Numbered from the stretch's first letter, positions 44,286 through 54,239 are shown. The stretch: 64,000 nt of DNA from Enterovibrio paralichthyis (GCF_019209835.1 NZ_JAHUTS010000001.1:310001-374000), one strand, 5' to 3'. Program-made: numbers and translations. The notes: generated by a model not told the origin, from the sequence alone.

Positions 44286-45923
44286 TTAATCTGCACCTCG
44301 CGCCATGCTGATCACCCTTTGTAATACCCACCGCAACAGCAACGGGATGTCTCTGTCGAGATGCTGTTCCGTATATTCGATTATCGCCAGTGCAGCATCC
44401 GGCTTGGCAAATTTCTTCAATGCTTTGGCAATAATTTTTTTCGGGGCAATGTGCGTAGTCTGTTCAATGTGCGCCATTTGCCGGAAAAGGGGTTCATAGC
44501 CATGGCTAAAAAGAAAATGCTCGATATCCTTGTCAGGCAGCACTGTCAGACGGTGACTCTCTTTTTCCCCATTTAGCCTTGCCCGGGCGGTTTGGGCGTA
44601 TTTCTGCCCAGCCATGTCACCGTCGGTAATGACATGCCAATCAATGCCCAGCGCCTGTGCAAGCTTGATCAAAGGCTTTAGACCACTTTGTGCAAACTCA
44701 ATCAGGTGGACACCTTCCGCTGCGAGATCGTACCCCTGGATACGCGCCAGTTCGTTGAACAGCCAAACCTCCGTTTCCCCTTCAACCAATAGCCAGCAAC
44801 GGGCAAACAGCGCGCTGGGACGATGGAAGCGGACATGGAAAGAAACCCTGCGCTCTTCATCTTTGCTTAGCCGGTTATGCGGAATTTGATGCGCTTCAGT
44901 CTGGGAAGCATGACGCTCCAGACGACGTATGCTGGTCAGCGGCACGGCAGAGAGCAGATCGCCGCTGTTGGTGGTGAGGATCTTCTGCATTGGCATTAGA
45001 TTGATCAGCCGCCACGCTTGGTTGAGTAAGGTCGGATGCAGGCGGCTTTCCGGGTCTTCAAATATCACGATAGGGCGCGCATTGGCTTTCAGTTGTTTGG
45101 GGCCACGGGCACGCACAAACGTACTCAAGAGCCCCATCAGTAGAAGGCGACTGTGATTTGATGTGTTATTGGCAACAAGCTCTAGCGGGTGCACATAGCT
45201 AGCGCGCATATTCAGGTGCCGGGATGGCTCAATTTCTGCCGGCGACCGGTTGTGCTTGTTAAAGGCAAAGTAGTGATCGAGCAGGGTGCGCATAGCACGA
45301 AGCCCACTTTTGAGTTCACCTTTGTTCACGTGTCCTGGCTTTTGTTGCAGGCGGCGTACTGTATTTTCGAGTCGCTTTTCCAAACGTGTGGCATTGCCGT
45401 TCATCACCAGTTCCGTATCTCGCAGACGCCTTGCATCCTGCATACGGACAATCGGGTGAAGTCTCGCTAGTGCAGTGGCGAGTTCTTCACTGTTTTCAAT
45501 CTGGGCAATCTCCCCGGTTTCATCCAAAAATCCGCGCGTGGTCGTTACCTTGTTATCAACGAACAGGGAGTTGATATGGAAATCCAGCCGTCTCAACCCC
45601 AGTTCATCAGTGTTGTTCCACGCCTGGTTAAACTGCCGGTATCGTCTTGCCCTGTGCTCGCCGTAATAGCTTTCCACCCAGCGAAGGATAATTTGGATCT
45701 GGTTCGTTTGGGCATTACCGAGGGTGTAATTGATGTGAAAATCACTGCGCTCGAATTCATAACTCTCGCCTGAAGATGGCAGGCAAAGCGCCAGCACATC
45801 CAGCAAAGAGCTTTTACCCCATGCATTTTCACCGATGAGTACGGTCAACTCGTCGAAGGTGAGAGAGAGGCGCCGAATGCCCCTGAATCCTGATATTTCA
45901 ATGCGTTCTAACTTCATAGCCAC
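44286..45923 (-). CDS. ybjD: YbjD-like OLD-family ATPase/TOPRIM nuclease
   Basis: A 545-residue protein: N-terminal ABC-type ATPase with Walker A GENAWGKS at residues 31-38 and FEDPESRLHP, then a C-terminal TOPRIM domain with VEGETEVWLFNEL and ITDGDMAGQ acidic residues. Length and order match E. coli YbjD (DUF2813). OLD nucleases include anti-phage proteins, but YbjD's role is not established. Single gene, convergent to the light operon. Confidence 0.8.
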   Translation of the reverse strand: MAMKLERIEISGFRGIRRLSLTFDELTVLIGENAWGKSSLLDVLALCLPSSGESYEFERSDFHINYTLGNAQTNQIQIILRWVESYYGEHRARRYRQFNQAWNNTDELGLRRLDFHINSLFVDNKVTTTRGFLDETGEIAQIENSEELATALARLHPIVRMQDARRLRDTELVMNGNATRLEKRLENTVRRLQQKPGHVNKGELKSGLRAMRTLLDHYFAFNKHNRSPAEIEPSRHLNMRASYVHPLELVANNTSNHSRLLLMGLLSTFVRARGPKQLKANARPIVIFEDPESRLHPTLLNQAWRLINLMPMQKILTTNSGDLLSAVPLTSIRRLERHASQTEAHQIPHNRLSKDEERRVSFHVRFHRPSALFARCWLLVEGETEVWLFNELARIQGYDLAAEGVHLIEFAQSGLKPLIKLAQALGIDWHVITDGDMAGQKYAQTARARLNGEKESHRLTVLPDKDIEHFLFSHGYEPLFRQMAHIEQTTHIAPKKIIAKALKKFAKPDAALAIIEYTEQHLDRDIPLLLRWVLQRVISMARGAD

Positions 45924-46129
45924 CTCAATGTTAAGCGTAAGTCAGATAGCGAAAGGATTGCGGTGTATTTGTCACGTTTTCTAAAAAAAGAAAGTATTTT
46001 CAGGGCGTTGGGGTGAGCTTTGCCAATTGTCCATGGAATAGCACAGCCAACTGACAAAAATATCCTGTTAACTTTCATATGATTGTGACACATTGGATCG
46101 TCACACACCGAACAAGGAAAGAACGCGCA

Positions 46130-47035
46130 ATGCTATCTTTTGAGGCGCTTCAGGTACTGGATGCCATTGACCGAAAAGGCAGTTTTGCCGCCGCAGCTGA
46201 CGCACTTAACCGTGCACCTTCTTCATTGAGCTATCAGGTGCAGAAGCTGGAGCAGGAGCTTGATCTGGTTATTTTTGACCGCTCAGGCCACAAAGCTGTA
46301 TTTACAGACGCAGGGAAACTCTTGCTTGAGCGCGGGCGCGCCCTTATCAATGCCGCCGACGAGCTGATCGCCGATGCCAAATCTTTGGCACACGGCTGGG
46401 AGCTGGATATTACGCTCGCTTACGACGGGTTGCTTCCAGCGAGATATTTTTTCCCGCTGGTGGACAGACTTGCAGAGAAATCCAGCACCCGTTTTCGTCT
46501 GCAAGAAGAGATCCTGGCAGGCGCATGGGAAGCGCTGCTAGAAGATCGCGCCGATATTCTTATTAGCCCGGAGCCACCATCGGCGCCGCAGGGCGTAAAA
46601 ATTCAAGAGCTGGGCTATACCGACGGCTATTGGGTAGCGGCGGTCGACCATCCAATCCATAAGCACAAGAACCCTTTTGATCAAGATGTCCGTCGTTTGT
46701 ACCGCAGTGTTTCTGTCGCCGATACAGCTAGAAATGCCAAAACCTGTACATTCAATATCCTTGATGAGCAGCCACGGTTAACGGTCAGTTCAATGGCTGA
46801 GAAATACCACGCCATTTTGGATGGCTACGGTATTGGCACTATGCCGGTTTGGTGGGTTGAAAAGGACATTGAAGAAGGTCGCCTGAAAGTGATAGAAGGC
46901 AGCGATACCTACAAGTTGCTGTGGGTAATTGCCTGGAAACGTAACCGGATGGGAAATGCCAAAAGCTGGCTGATCCGTGAAATTCCTAAAGTACTGAAAG
47001 TGATTCAGCCGGAACCAACCCCCAAGGTGGGATAA
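46130..47035 (+). CDS. LysR-family transcriptional regulator
   Basis: A 301-residue regulator with N-terminal winged helix (FEALQVLDAIDRKGSFAAAA) and a periplasmic-binding-like effector domain. Similar to YhaJ-type regulators by eye. ATG at 46130 follows AAGGAAAG. Target genes are unknown; it is divergent from ybjD, which may be one. A small Dabb gene follows 25 bp downstream. Confidence 0.85.
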   Translation: MLSFEALQVLDAIDRKGSFAAAADALNRAPSSLSYQVQKLEQELDLVIFDRSGHKAVFTDAGKLLLERGRALINAADELIADAKSLAHGWELDITLAYDGLLPARYFFPLVDRLAEKSSTRFRLQEEILAGAWEALLEDRADILISPEPPSAPQGVKIQELGYTDGYWVAAVDHPIHKHKNPFDQDVRRLYRSVSVADTARNAKTCTFNILDEQPRLTVSSMAEKYHAILDGYGIGTMPVWWVEKDIEEGRLKVIEGSDTYKLLWVIAWKRNRMGNAKSWLIREIPKVLKVIQPEPTPKVG

Positions 47036-47060
47036 TGCTGGTGGATAAAGGAGTAGCGTG

Positions 47061-47360
47061 ATGATCAGACATGTATTGTTGGTAAAATTTAAACCGTCGT
47101 GCAATGAAGCCGATTTGGAAGAGATCCGCGAAGAATTTGAATCCATGACTGAGCGTGTTGACGGTGTTCAGGCGGTTGAATGGGGCGAAAATGACAGCCC
47201 TGAAGGCAAGAATCAGGGATTTACCCATGTGGTTGTGATGACTTTCAGCGACGAGGATGCGCGTCAATGCTACCTTTTTCACCCAGAACATGATGCATTG
47301 AAGGAAGTGTTTGTTCCTCACATCGAAGACATCATTGTGGTGGATTACACTTTTAGCTGA
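47061..47360 (+). CDS. Dabb (stress-responsive A/B barrel) protein
   Basis: A 99-residue dimeric alpha-beta barrel protein (MIRHVLLVKFKP, GVQAVEWGEN, FTHVVVMTF). The family has varied roles and its substrate here is unknown. ATG at 47061 is better placed behind AAAGGAG than the GTG at 47058. Likely cotranscribed with the LysR gene. Confidence 0.8.
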   Translation: MIRHVLLVKFKPSCNEADLEEIREEFESMTERVDGVQAVEWGENDSPEGKNQGFTHVVVMTFSDEDARQCYLFHPEHDALKEVFVPHIEDIIVVDYTFS

Positions 47361-47387
47361 AAACGTAAAACCTACCTGAAAAGGTAA

Positions 47388-47416
47388 AAAGAAAGCAGCC
47401 GACGCTGCTTTCTTTG
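47388..47416. terminator. bidirectional terminator
   Basis: AAAGAAAGCAGC/GCTGCTTTCTTT perfect 12-bp stem with 4-nt loop between the convergent Dabb and pat genes. Confidence 0.85.
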
Positions 47417-47435
47417 TGTTCGCCAATTCAATCTT

Positions 47436-50117
47436 TTACAAAAAAAGATCCATTTCGACAATGCCGTCCTGCAACTGAACATCAATACTAAAACCGACTT
47501 TGCGTGCTAGCCCAATCATCCCGGTATTGGATGGCATCGTCATACCGTTGATGCGTTTCAAGCCGCTCAGCTTGCCATAGTTAATCACTTTATCCATGAG
47601 TATCCGGCCAAGGCCCATACCTTTTAGATCAGAGCGCACTAATACGGCAAACTCTGCATCGGTATGCTCTGGGTTTGCCAATGCGCGCACCACGCCAAGG
47701 ATCTCTTGTTCACCTTGCTCATTTAGGCAAACAGCGACAAATGCCATTTCGCGGTCGTAATCAATCTGGGTCAGGTTCGCCAGTGCTTCGTGGTTCATCT
47801 CACCGACGTCAGAGAAAAAGCGCTTGTACAAATCTTCATCGGACACGTGTTCAATAAAGGATTTATGTGTGGGTTCATCTTCAGGAAGGATAGGGCGCAG
47901 CAAGACTGAACGCCCGTCTTTAAGCGTTGCTTTTTCTTCCAACTCTTTTGGATAAGGGCGGATTGCCAGTCGAGTATTGGCATCACCTTCGAAGGGTGAC
48001 AGCTTGATTGACGCATCGAGCACAGTAAAGCTGTCGCCGCTGACCAGCAGTGGATGGATATCCAAGTCAGTGATTTCAGGAAAATCAATAACAATCTGTG
48101 ACAGTGTCACCAAGAAATGGCAAAGCGCGTTAATATCGAAGTTGTATGGGTGGCCTCGCTGGCGCAATTTGCCGGATTTAATGGCGCTAATCACCATGTA
48201 GCGCGCCAGCGCCATGTTCAGGGGAGGAATGGCAACAGCTGCATCGCGGTTAACATCCCATTCTGATCCGCCTTCACCAATCAGGATTACTGGACCAAAG
48301 ACCGGATCGTGCCTTACACATACCCGCAGTTCCTGCGAACCAGCACGGTTTGCCATGGCCTGGATCTGTAATCCTTCAATCCTGGCTGTTGGGTAAGTCA
48401 CCGACACCCGGTTCAGCATCAATTGCGCTGCATTGGCCACTTCCACCGCGTTGTTTAAATCAAGCATAACGCCGTTAACATCCGATTTATGGGCAATATC
48501 CGGCGAACGCAACTTTACCGCTACGGGGTAGCCCACCTGCTCTGTGATCTGCGCGGCTTCTGCCGCGTCAGCTGCCAGCCAGGTGGCCATCACATTGATG
48601 CCGTATTTTGATAGAAACGGGCGGGCTTCATGGGTCGTCAGTGCCAGAATATCCTGGTCAAGCGCTTGCTGGATAAGCGCTTTGCCGCCTTCTACGTCGT
48701 AATCAATCTGGCCAATCGAGGTTGGCGTTTCCATCAGTTGTTTCTGGTTTCGTCTGTACTCTACAAGGTGCATGTAGGCGGTGACGGCACTTTCCGGCGT
48801 GCGGTAGGCCGGAAAACCAGCATGGGCAAAGGCCAGACGCGCGACTGTGGCGTCATCACTTTCGCCTTGCCAGTTCGTCAGGATATTAAAGCGTTTTGCG
48901 CGGGGATTGTTTTTCAACATATCCGTCATCGCTTTCGCGGTTTTCAATCCCGGCGCAGTCACAGAAGGAGAATGGAGGATAAGCAGGGCATCTGCCTCAT
49001 CGCTTTCAAGCAAAATCTCTGTCGCCTTTTTGTAACGATCAATGTCAGCGTCACCCACAATATCGACAGGGTTGCCATGTGACCAACTGACCGGTAATAC
49101 TCTGTTCAGTTTCTCAATGGTTTCTTCGCTCAGTACCGCAAGCTTGCCGCCCATTTCCAACAGCATATCTACGGCCATTACTGCTGGGCCGCCACCGTTT
49201 GAAATGATAGCCAGACGTTCACCCCGAAGCGGTACTGAGTGGGAAAGGGTTTCTACGGCCGCGAATAACTCGTGGGTTGTTCGTACCCGAAGCATACCAG
49301 AGCGTCGGATTGCTGCGTCGTAAGCGCTGTCGAGCCCTTGTACTTCTTCATTCAGGTGGGGAAGTACCGATGCTCCCTCTGGTGTCCTGCCACTTTTTAG
49401 CACCAAGACTCGGCGGTTTCGCGAAGCGGCACGAGCTGCAGAAATAAAAGCGCGGGCATCCTGAATATTGTCAATGTAGAGAAGAATGGCGTCGGTTTTG
49501 CTTTCGCGGGCGAGATAGTCGAGCAGTTCTGGGAAATCGATGTCGCTGGCTTCACCCAGAGAAATAAAAGTAGAAAAGCCAATTCGGCGGTTTTGTGCCC
49601 AGTCCAGAATCGTGGTGCATACTGCAGCAGACTGGGAAACAAATGCAATATTTCCCCGGTTGGCGGCGATAGGCGAAAACGAAGCGTTCAGGTTCAGCCA
49701 GGGCAGAATAAGCCCTAGACTGTTAGGGCCGATTACCCGCATTTCATACCGGGAGGCGATTTCCCGCATGACTTCGAATTCTGAACGTCCATCCGGCGCA
49801 TCAATCTTTTTCATCCCCGCAGAAAGGATGATGGCAAGTTTCACGCCTTTCTCACCAAGCTGGCGGATAAGTTCACTGTTGCGGCTGGCATGGGTGCAAA
49901 GAACCGCTAAATCAGGCACCAACGGCAAGGCTTCAATGGTGGGATATGCCAGTATGCCAGCGACGGCCTGATACTTGGGCGTTACCGGCATTATTGGGCC
50001 GTGAAAACCACTGGCCTGAAGGTTGCGAATAATGACATTGCCGGAACGCCCGGCAGTATCTGAAGCACCGATAACGGCGATTGATTTGGGTTTAAACAGC
50101 ATATCCAGGCTGGTCAT
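47436..50117 (-). CDS. pat: protein lysine acetyltransferase Pat (YfiQ/PatZ)
   Basis: An 893-residue three-part enzyme: CoA-binding/succinyl-CoA-ligase-like domains (about residues 1-460, LFKPKSIAVIGASD), an ATP-grasp-like part (about 490-690) and a C-terminal GNAT domain (about 730-890, with DLKGMGLGRILM as the acetyl-CoA loop). E. coli PatZ (886 residues) acetylates and switches off acetyl-CoA synthetase. ATG at 50117 is preceded by GGAG; the frame extends 75 codons further but looks non-coding. Confidence 0.85.
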   Translation of the reverse strand: MTSLDMLFKPKSIAVIGASDTAGRSGNVIIRNLQASGFHGPIMPVTPKYQAVAGILAYPTIEALPLVPDLAVLCTHASRNSELIRQLGEKGVKLAIILSAGMKKIDAPDGRSEFEVMREIASRYEMRVIGPNSLGLILPWLNLNASFSPIAANRGNIAFVSQSAAVCTTILDWAQNRRIGFSTFISLGEASDIDFPELLDYLARESKTDAILLYIDNIQDARAFISAARAASRNRRVLVLKSGRTPEGASVLPHLNEEVQGLDSAYDAAIRRSGMLRVRTTHELFAAVETLSHSVPLRGERLAIISNGGGPAVMAVDMLLEMGGKLAVLSEETIEKLNRVLPVSWSHGNPVDIVGDADIDRYKKATEILLESDEADALLILHSPSVTAPGLKTAKAMTDMLKNNPRAKRFNILTNWQGESDDATVARLAFAHAGFPAYRTPESAVTAYMHLVEYRRNQKQLMETPTSIGQIDYDVEGGKALIQQALDQDILALTTHEARPFLSKYGINVMATWLAADAAEAAQITEQVGYPVAVKLRSPDIAHKSDVNGVMLDLNNAVEVANAAQLMLNRVSVTYPTARIEGLQIQAMANRAGSQELRVCVRHDPVFGPVILIGEGGSEWDVNRDAAVAIPPLNMALARYMVISAIKSGKLRQRGHPYNFDINALCHFLVTLSQIVIDFPEITDLDIHPLLVSGDSFTVLDASIKLSPFEGDANTRLAIRPYPKELEEKATLKDGRSVLLRPILPEDEPTHKSFIEHVSDEDLYKRFFSDVGEMNHEALANLTQIDYDREMAFVAVCLNEQGEQEILGVVRALANPEHTDAEFAVLVRSDLKGMGLGRILMDKVINYGKLSGLKRINGMTMPSNTGMIGLARKVGFSIDVQLQDGIVEMDLFL

Positions 50118-50388
50118 TTCCATCTCCGCGGGTGAGAACTTTTGGCTGCCTACATAGTAATGCTTTTGCCTTCCCTGTGTTCCAACCGTTTGACGCGGCT
50201 GTGATCCGTAGCGAAATCCTGCTGTGATTAAGTTTGCCCGGAGCCAAATATCATGTTGAGAGCGGGGTGTTTGTAAGGAAATGTGTGTGACGTGTGGCAG
50301 ATACTCACCAGAGCGGTCGCTGTTTGAGTTGAATGAATGCATGGCTCAGTTCAGAATAAAGGAAATCGCTCCTAAAAGTAGAATATTC

Positions 50389-50955
50389 ATGAAGAAAATC
50401 CTTTCTGTTGCATTTACGCTTGTGCTCGCCGGTTGTACTGGAGGTGCTACCACCACCCAGATTTTGACCCAGTCTGTGGAAGAGGAGGTGATGCCAGTTA
50501 CGCAAACGATGCCAGCCACCCCAGCGCCGGACATGAACAAACCGAAACCGGCGATGGCAAAGCCCGCGCCTAAGCCAGTGATGGCTGAAAGACCAGCAAT
50601 GGAAAAACCGGTGGCAACAGCCGCAAATAAACCGGCCAAGAATCCAGCCGTTGCGACGAGCAAACCTCAACACGAAAACCGTAAATATACCATTCAAGTT
50701 ATCGCACTCAGCCACAACAAAGGTTTTGCTGAGTACATGAACAAACTGCCTTCCGACAAGCCAGTTTGGTCAAACAAGAAAATGGTGGACGGACTGCCGT
50801 GGTTTACCTTGTTATACGGTGAGTTCAATTCAAAGGCTGACGCAGAGAATGCATTGAAAGCTTTGCCTAAAAACATCAAACAGTACGGTCCGTTTATCCG
50901 CTCATTTGCCTCTATCAAGGCATCTTCTACACCAGAAATGACGCGGCTGAACTAA
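50389..50955 (+). CDS. SPOR-domain lipoprotein
   Basis: A 188-residue lipoprotein with signal peptide and lipobox LAGC at about residues 13-16. A long Pro/Ala/Lys/Met-rich low-complexity linker (about 35-100) would span the periplasm, ending in a SPOR domain (YTIQVIALSHNKGF, PWFTLLYGEF). SPOR domains bind denuded septal peptidoglycan, so a cell-division or wall role is likely. Start at 50389 gives a proper signal; the upstream frame does not. Confidence 0.8.
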   Translation: MKKILSVAFTLVLAGCTGGATTTQILTQSVEEEVMPVTQTMPATPAPDMNKPKPAMAKPAPKPVMAERPAMEKPVATAANKPAKNPAVATSKPQHENRKYTIQVIALSHNKGFAEYMNKLPSDKPVWSNKKMVDGLPWFTLLYGEFNSKADAENALKALPKNIKQYGPFIRSFASIKASSTPEMTRLN

Positions 50956-50973
50956 GTAGGCTGAATACACGAG

Positions 50974-51000
50974 AAGAGAGCTAAGGCTCTCTTTTTCTTT
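50974..51000 (+). terminator. terminator of the SPOR lipoprotein gene
   Basis: AAGAGAGC-TAAG-GCTCTCTT hairpin followed by TTTCTTT. Confidence 0.8.
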
Positions 51001-51209
51001 GCTTATCCGCCAGAGAGTGACGGTTAAAACGGCAGAGACGCTCGGAATTTGCGCAATCACACAAAATTTACTGGATATTTGCGTTTGAGCGGGTGAAAGG
51101 GGCAAAGTGATTGTCTACTATAGGCGACTCACCTTCCCGTTATGCACCGGATTGTGCGATTAGATTTTGTTATCCCTGATGCATTGTTCAGGGCGAAGTA
51201 GGAATGGTC

Positions 51210-52208
51210 ATGAAACCAACTCAAGTATTGTTACTGTGTGGCGGCGGCAGTGCCGAACACGAAGTGTCTCTTGTCTCCGCGAACTATCTGGAATCGGAGC
51301 TGAAGAAGATCCCTTCTGTTTCTCTCATCCGCGTTGAAATCACCCGCTCTGAAGGCTGGAAGGACAGTCAGGGACAGGATTGCAGACTCAATCTGGATAA
51401 AACACTGAAGGTGGGTAACGATGTAGTCGATATCGACTTTGTTGTGCCTTGTATTCACGGCTTCCCGGGAGAAACCGGTGACATTCAGTCGCTACTTGAG
51501 CTGGCCGGCTTACCTTATATGGGCTGCGATTCATCATCCAGCGTGGTTTGTTTCAACAAAATCACATCAAAGCTTTGGTTTGATGCGATTGGTATTCCCA
51601 ACACGCCGTATGTATTCCTGACAGACAACAATGCCGAAAGCGTCGCCAAAGCAGAAGATGCCTTTGAACGTTGGGGCGCAGTGTTCATCAAAGCGGCTTG
51701 CCAGGGCTCATCCGTTGGCTGCTACAAAGTGACTAACAAAGATGCAGTAAAAGAAGCGGTTGAAAATGCATTTGGCTATTCCAACCAGGTGTTGGTCGAA
51801 AAAGCTGTTCGCCCACGCGAACTGGAAATTGCCGCATACCAATATAACGACGAAGTTGTCGTGACCAATCCGGGTGAGATTTCCTGCCCTGAAGATACGT
51901 TCTACACATACGACGAGAAATACAGCGCCGGCAGTCACAGCAACACTACTGTTGAGCCAACAAACCTGACGGATGAGCAGATTGCCCAGATGCGTGATTA
52001 TGCCGAGCGTGCATTTGTGCATTTGAAGCTCAAAGACTTGTCGCGTATTGATTTCTTCCTGACACCAGAAGGCGAGGTCTTGCTAAACGAAATCAACACG
52101 TTCCCAGGAATGACGCCTATTTCTATGTTCCCAAAATTGGTTGAACATAATGGCCACGAATTCTCGGCATATCTGGCAGGGTGTATTGAGCGCGGACTTC
52201 GTCGCTAA
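51210..52208 (+). CDS. ddl: D-alanine--D-alanine ligase
   Basis: A 332-residue ATP-grasp ligase making the D-Ala-D-Ala dipeptide for peptidoglycan. Motifs: LCGGGSAEHEVSL at the N-terminus, HGFPGETGDIQ, KAACQGSSVGCY and the metal site EINTFPGMTPISMFPKL. Two in-frame ATGs are 6 bp apart; 51210 has AGGA at proper spacing. It is not in a cell-wall cluster, like the ddlA copies of enteric bacteria. Confidence 0.9.
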   Translation: MKPTQVLLLCGGGSAEHEVSLVSANYLESELKKIPSVSLIRVEITRSEGWKDSQGQDCRLNLDKTLKVGNDVVDIDFVVPCIHGFPGETGDIQSLLELAGLPYMGCDSSSSVVCFNKITSKLWFDAIGIPNTPYVFLTDNNAESVAKAEDAFERWGAVFIKAACQGSSVGCYKVTNKDAVKEAVENAFGYSNQVLVEKAVRPRELEIAAYQYNDEVVVTNPGEISCPEDTFYTYDEKYSAGSHSNTTVEPTNLTDEQIAQMRDYAERAFVHLKLKDLSRIDFFLTPEGEVLLNEINTFPGMTPISMFPKLVEHNGHEFSAYLAGCIERGLRR

Positions 52209-52226
52209 TTCACAGACAAGTACCTG

Positions 52227-53189
52227 TTATTCTTTATCGAGTTTTCGCTTAAATTTGTCCATCGCCTCGTTTCTCGCCTGCTTGTTACCCACGTACTGAG
52301 CCGGCATTGCGGGGCTTTTCCATCTTCCCTGTTGCTGTATTTCCTTAATACTCTTTCCGTTTTCTGATAAATCCTGGCTCGCGCCCACCCGGGGTGATTG
52401 GCCGGAAAATGTCAGCGTACCTTCTTGACCCAACTCAGTAGCCGCCCGTCGAAACACACGGTAAATAGAAGAGTGATCCATGGGTGCGTCGCCAAGTTGA
52501 TGGTGTTTGTTGATTCGGCGAAGCAGGGGGCCGTCTGTTATTCCGGTCATTTGAAACCAGTTTTCCAACAGCGCGCCAGCCTCTGGGCTGAGTGCGATTG
52601 CGTGTTCAGCAACCCAAACCTGATAACCCTCATCGGTTCGCGTTACATCACTGAAGTCGATTGCAGCAAGCTCACTACGCTTCAGCATGCCTTCAAAGCT
52701 GAGTGTCCAGATCAGCAAGTCGCGGATATCTTTCAACTTATCACTATGCGAGAACATGCCATGCAAAGTCTGCAGGTGAGTAAGGTGAAAGGCTGTGGCT
52801 TGTCCGGCATCGTCAGCTTTTTCCTGATACAGACGGTTGAGCGTATAACGTACTTCACGGTGGCGGGTAGGGTCAGGCAGACTGTGCAAGCGATGAACAA
52901 GAGAGATAGTGACAATGTAACGTTTTATGCTGGCAGCTTTTCGTGACTCTGACTGTTTTTCAATAAAACGCCGTACAGCAGTTACGGCAGCAGGGAGGGG
53001 AGAGACGTTGACTTCATTGCAGTAGCTGACAAATATCAGCCAGTCATTTCGAAAACTCAGCAGAGAGTTACGGGAATACTGGTTATCCGTCGATGTTCCC
53101 CAATGTTCAATATCAACATCGCCGTTTTTGAACAGGGCTAAGCTGGCTTTAATGATGTCTGGTTCCATCAAGGGCTGAAGTTTCTTCAT
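52227..53189 (-). CDS. tyrosine recombinase with altered active site
   Basis: A 320-residue phage-type integrase: N-terminal SAM-like core-binding domain, then a catalytic domain with Arg in MLKRSEL, Trp in GRWKSP and nucleophile Tyr in AQYVGNK. The usual HSxR box reads GQSPRVG, so the His is Gln while the Arg is kept. This may weaken but not necessarily abolish strand transfer. It is convergent to ddl (18 bp apart) and no attachment repeats were seen around it. Confidence 0.75.
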   Translation of the reverse strand: MKKLQPLMEPDIIKASLALFKNGDVDIEHWGTSTDNQYSRNSLLSFRNDWLIFVSYCNEVNVSPLPAAVTAVRRFIEKQSESRKAASIKRYIVTISLVHRLHSLPDPTRHREVRYTLNRLYQEKADDAGQATAFHLTHLQTLHGMFSHSDKLKDIRDLLIWTLSFEGMLKRSELAAIDFSDVTRTDEGYQVWVAEHAIALSPEAGALLENWFQMTGITDGPLLRRINKHHQLGDAPMDHSSIYRVFRRAATELGQEGTLTFSGQSPRVGASQDLSENGKSIKEIQQQGRWKSPAMPAQYVGNKQARNEAMDKFKRKLDKE

Positions 53190-53410
53190 TTAATGCACTA
53201 TAACTTATTTATTCGTAGTCCTATTATTGTCACATACTGAGAAATAATAAAGACCGAAGATCACAAATAACCACATTGCTATGTTGATTTTTCTGGTCAC
53301 TAGATTGGGAGAATTTGGCAAGGCCTGTGAATTTGGTCTAATTTACATAGTGAAAGCGATTGTTGTTACATCTGTTTCATAATAAACATTACAAATTGAG
53401 GCAAACATCG

Positions 53411-53761
53411 GTGAGAAAACGACTTTATCATCGCGGCTACAACGTCGAGCTGTGCGATGAGCAAACGGAAGAATACAGCGCAAGATTAGGCGGCAAGCGT
53501 GTCATCGGTTCGCTATTGGGAGTAAAACAATCCATAGATTGGTGGTGTGACACCAACATACTGCGTATGCCTGATGAGTTCGAAAAGCAGGCGTTCGAAG
53601 ATGCCAAGCAGAAGAAGATAGAAGAGTACAAAGGCATCCAAATCATGAACGACTCAGAAGACGACGATAAGGCCTGGTACATGATAGTCAAAGGCAATCT
53701 GCTTAAGGGGTCACTGCCTGCACTGAAAAAGTTCGTTGATAAGAAAGTCGTTACCAAATAG
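53411..53761 (+). CDS. small conserved protein, DUF3319-like, paralogue A
   Basis: A 116-residue basic protein beginning (GTG) VRKRLYHRGYNVELCD, with central SIDWWCDTN and C-terminal KGNLLKGSLPALKKF. It is clearly homologous to the gene at 53901-54239. I recall similar Vibrionaceae proteins as DUF3319; function unknown. GAGG lies before the GTG; alignment of the MRKR start with the paralogue supports this start over 53360. Confidence 0.65.
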   Translation: MRKRLYHRGYNVELCDEQTEEYSARLGGKRVIGSLLGVKQSIDWWCDTNILRMPDEFEKQAFEDAKQKKIEEYKGIQIMNDSEDDDKAWYMIVKGNLLKGSLPALKKFVDKKVVTK

Positions 53762-53900
53762 TAGGCCTTGCGTTACTAATAAATTACTCATTGATTAACC
53801 ATAATATTTTTTCGGTCAGCTTCACTGTTTTGTTCGAAATTGCCTTCATCTTTCATTAAAATTATCCAGAATAACAATGAGAACAAGAAACGGGTAATCA

Positions 53901-54239
53901 ATGAGAAAAAGGTATTCACATCGCGGCCATTCCATAGAGGCTAAAAACGATGTTTATACAGCCACTGTCAGCGGCAAAACTGTATCTGGCACTATGCTGG
54001 CGGTGAAGCAGTGTATTGACTGGTGGTGCGATACAAATATTTTCAGACATCCCTCCGAGTTCGAACGTCAAACATTCAGAACCCCGCAAAGCCGCACCTC
54101 TGAAGTCTACAAAGGCTATCAAATCATGAGTGATGAAAAGCAGCCAGGCCTTTGGTACATCCTGGTTCGCGGACAACTGCTGAAAGGTTCTTTACCTCGC
54201 ATCAAGCAATACATCGACCATCATTCAATCGGTCGTTAA
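53901..54239 (+). CDS. small conserved protein, DUF3319-like, paralogue B
   Basis: A 112-residue protein with MRKRYSHRGHSIEA, CIDWWCDTNIFRHPSEFERQ and RGQLLKGSLPRIKQY, about half identical to paralogue A by eye, so an old tandem duplication. It lacks A's acidic insertion near the middle. Basic charge and the conserved WWCD might suggest nucleic-acid contact, but that is only a guess. It is separated from A by 139 bp with its own promoter-like AT-rich gap. Confidence 0.65.
   Translation: MRKRYSHRGHSIEAKNDVYTATVSGKTVSGTMLAVKQCIDWWCDTNIFRHPSEFERQTFRTPQSRTSEVYKGYQIMSDEKQPGLWYILVRGQLLKGSLPRIKQYIDHHSIGR

Noticed and set aside
44286..45923. anti-phage defence island around the OLD-family protein
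   Set aside because: It is a lone YbjD-type gene among housekeeping genes, with no Gabija- or septu-type partner.
50118..50342. N-terminal extension of Pat
   Set aside because: The 75 extra codons precede a good GGAG-ATG start and look non-coding; family length matches the shorter form.
52227..54239. genomic island bounded by the recombinase
   Set aside because: No direct repeats, tRNA or clear composition change was seen around 52.2-54.2 kb.
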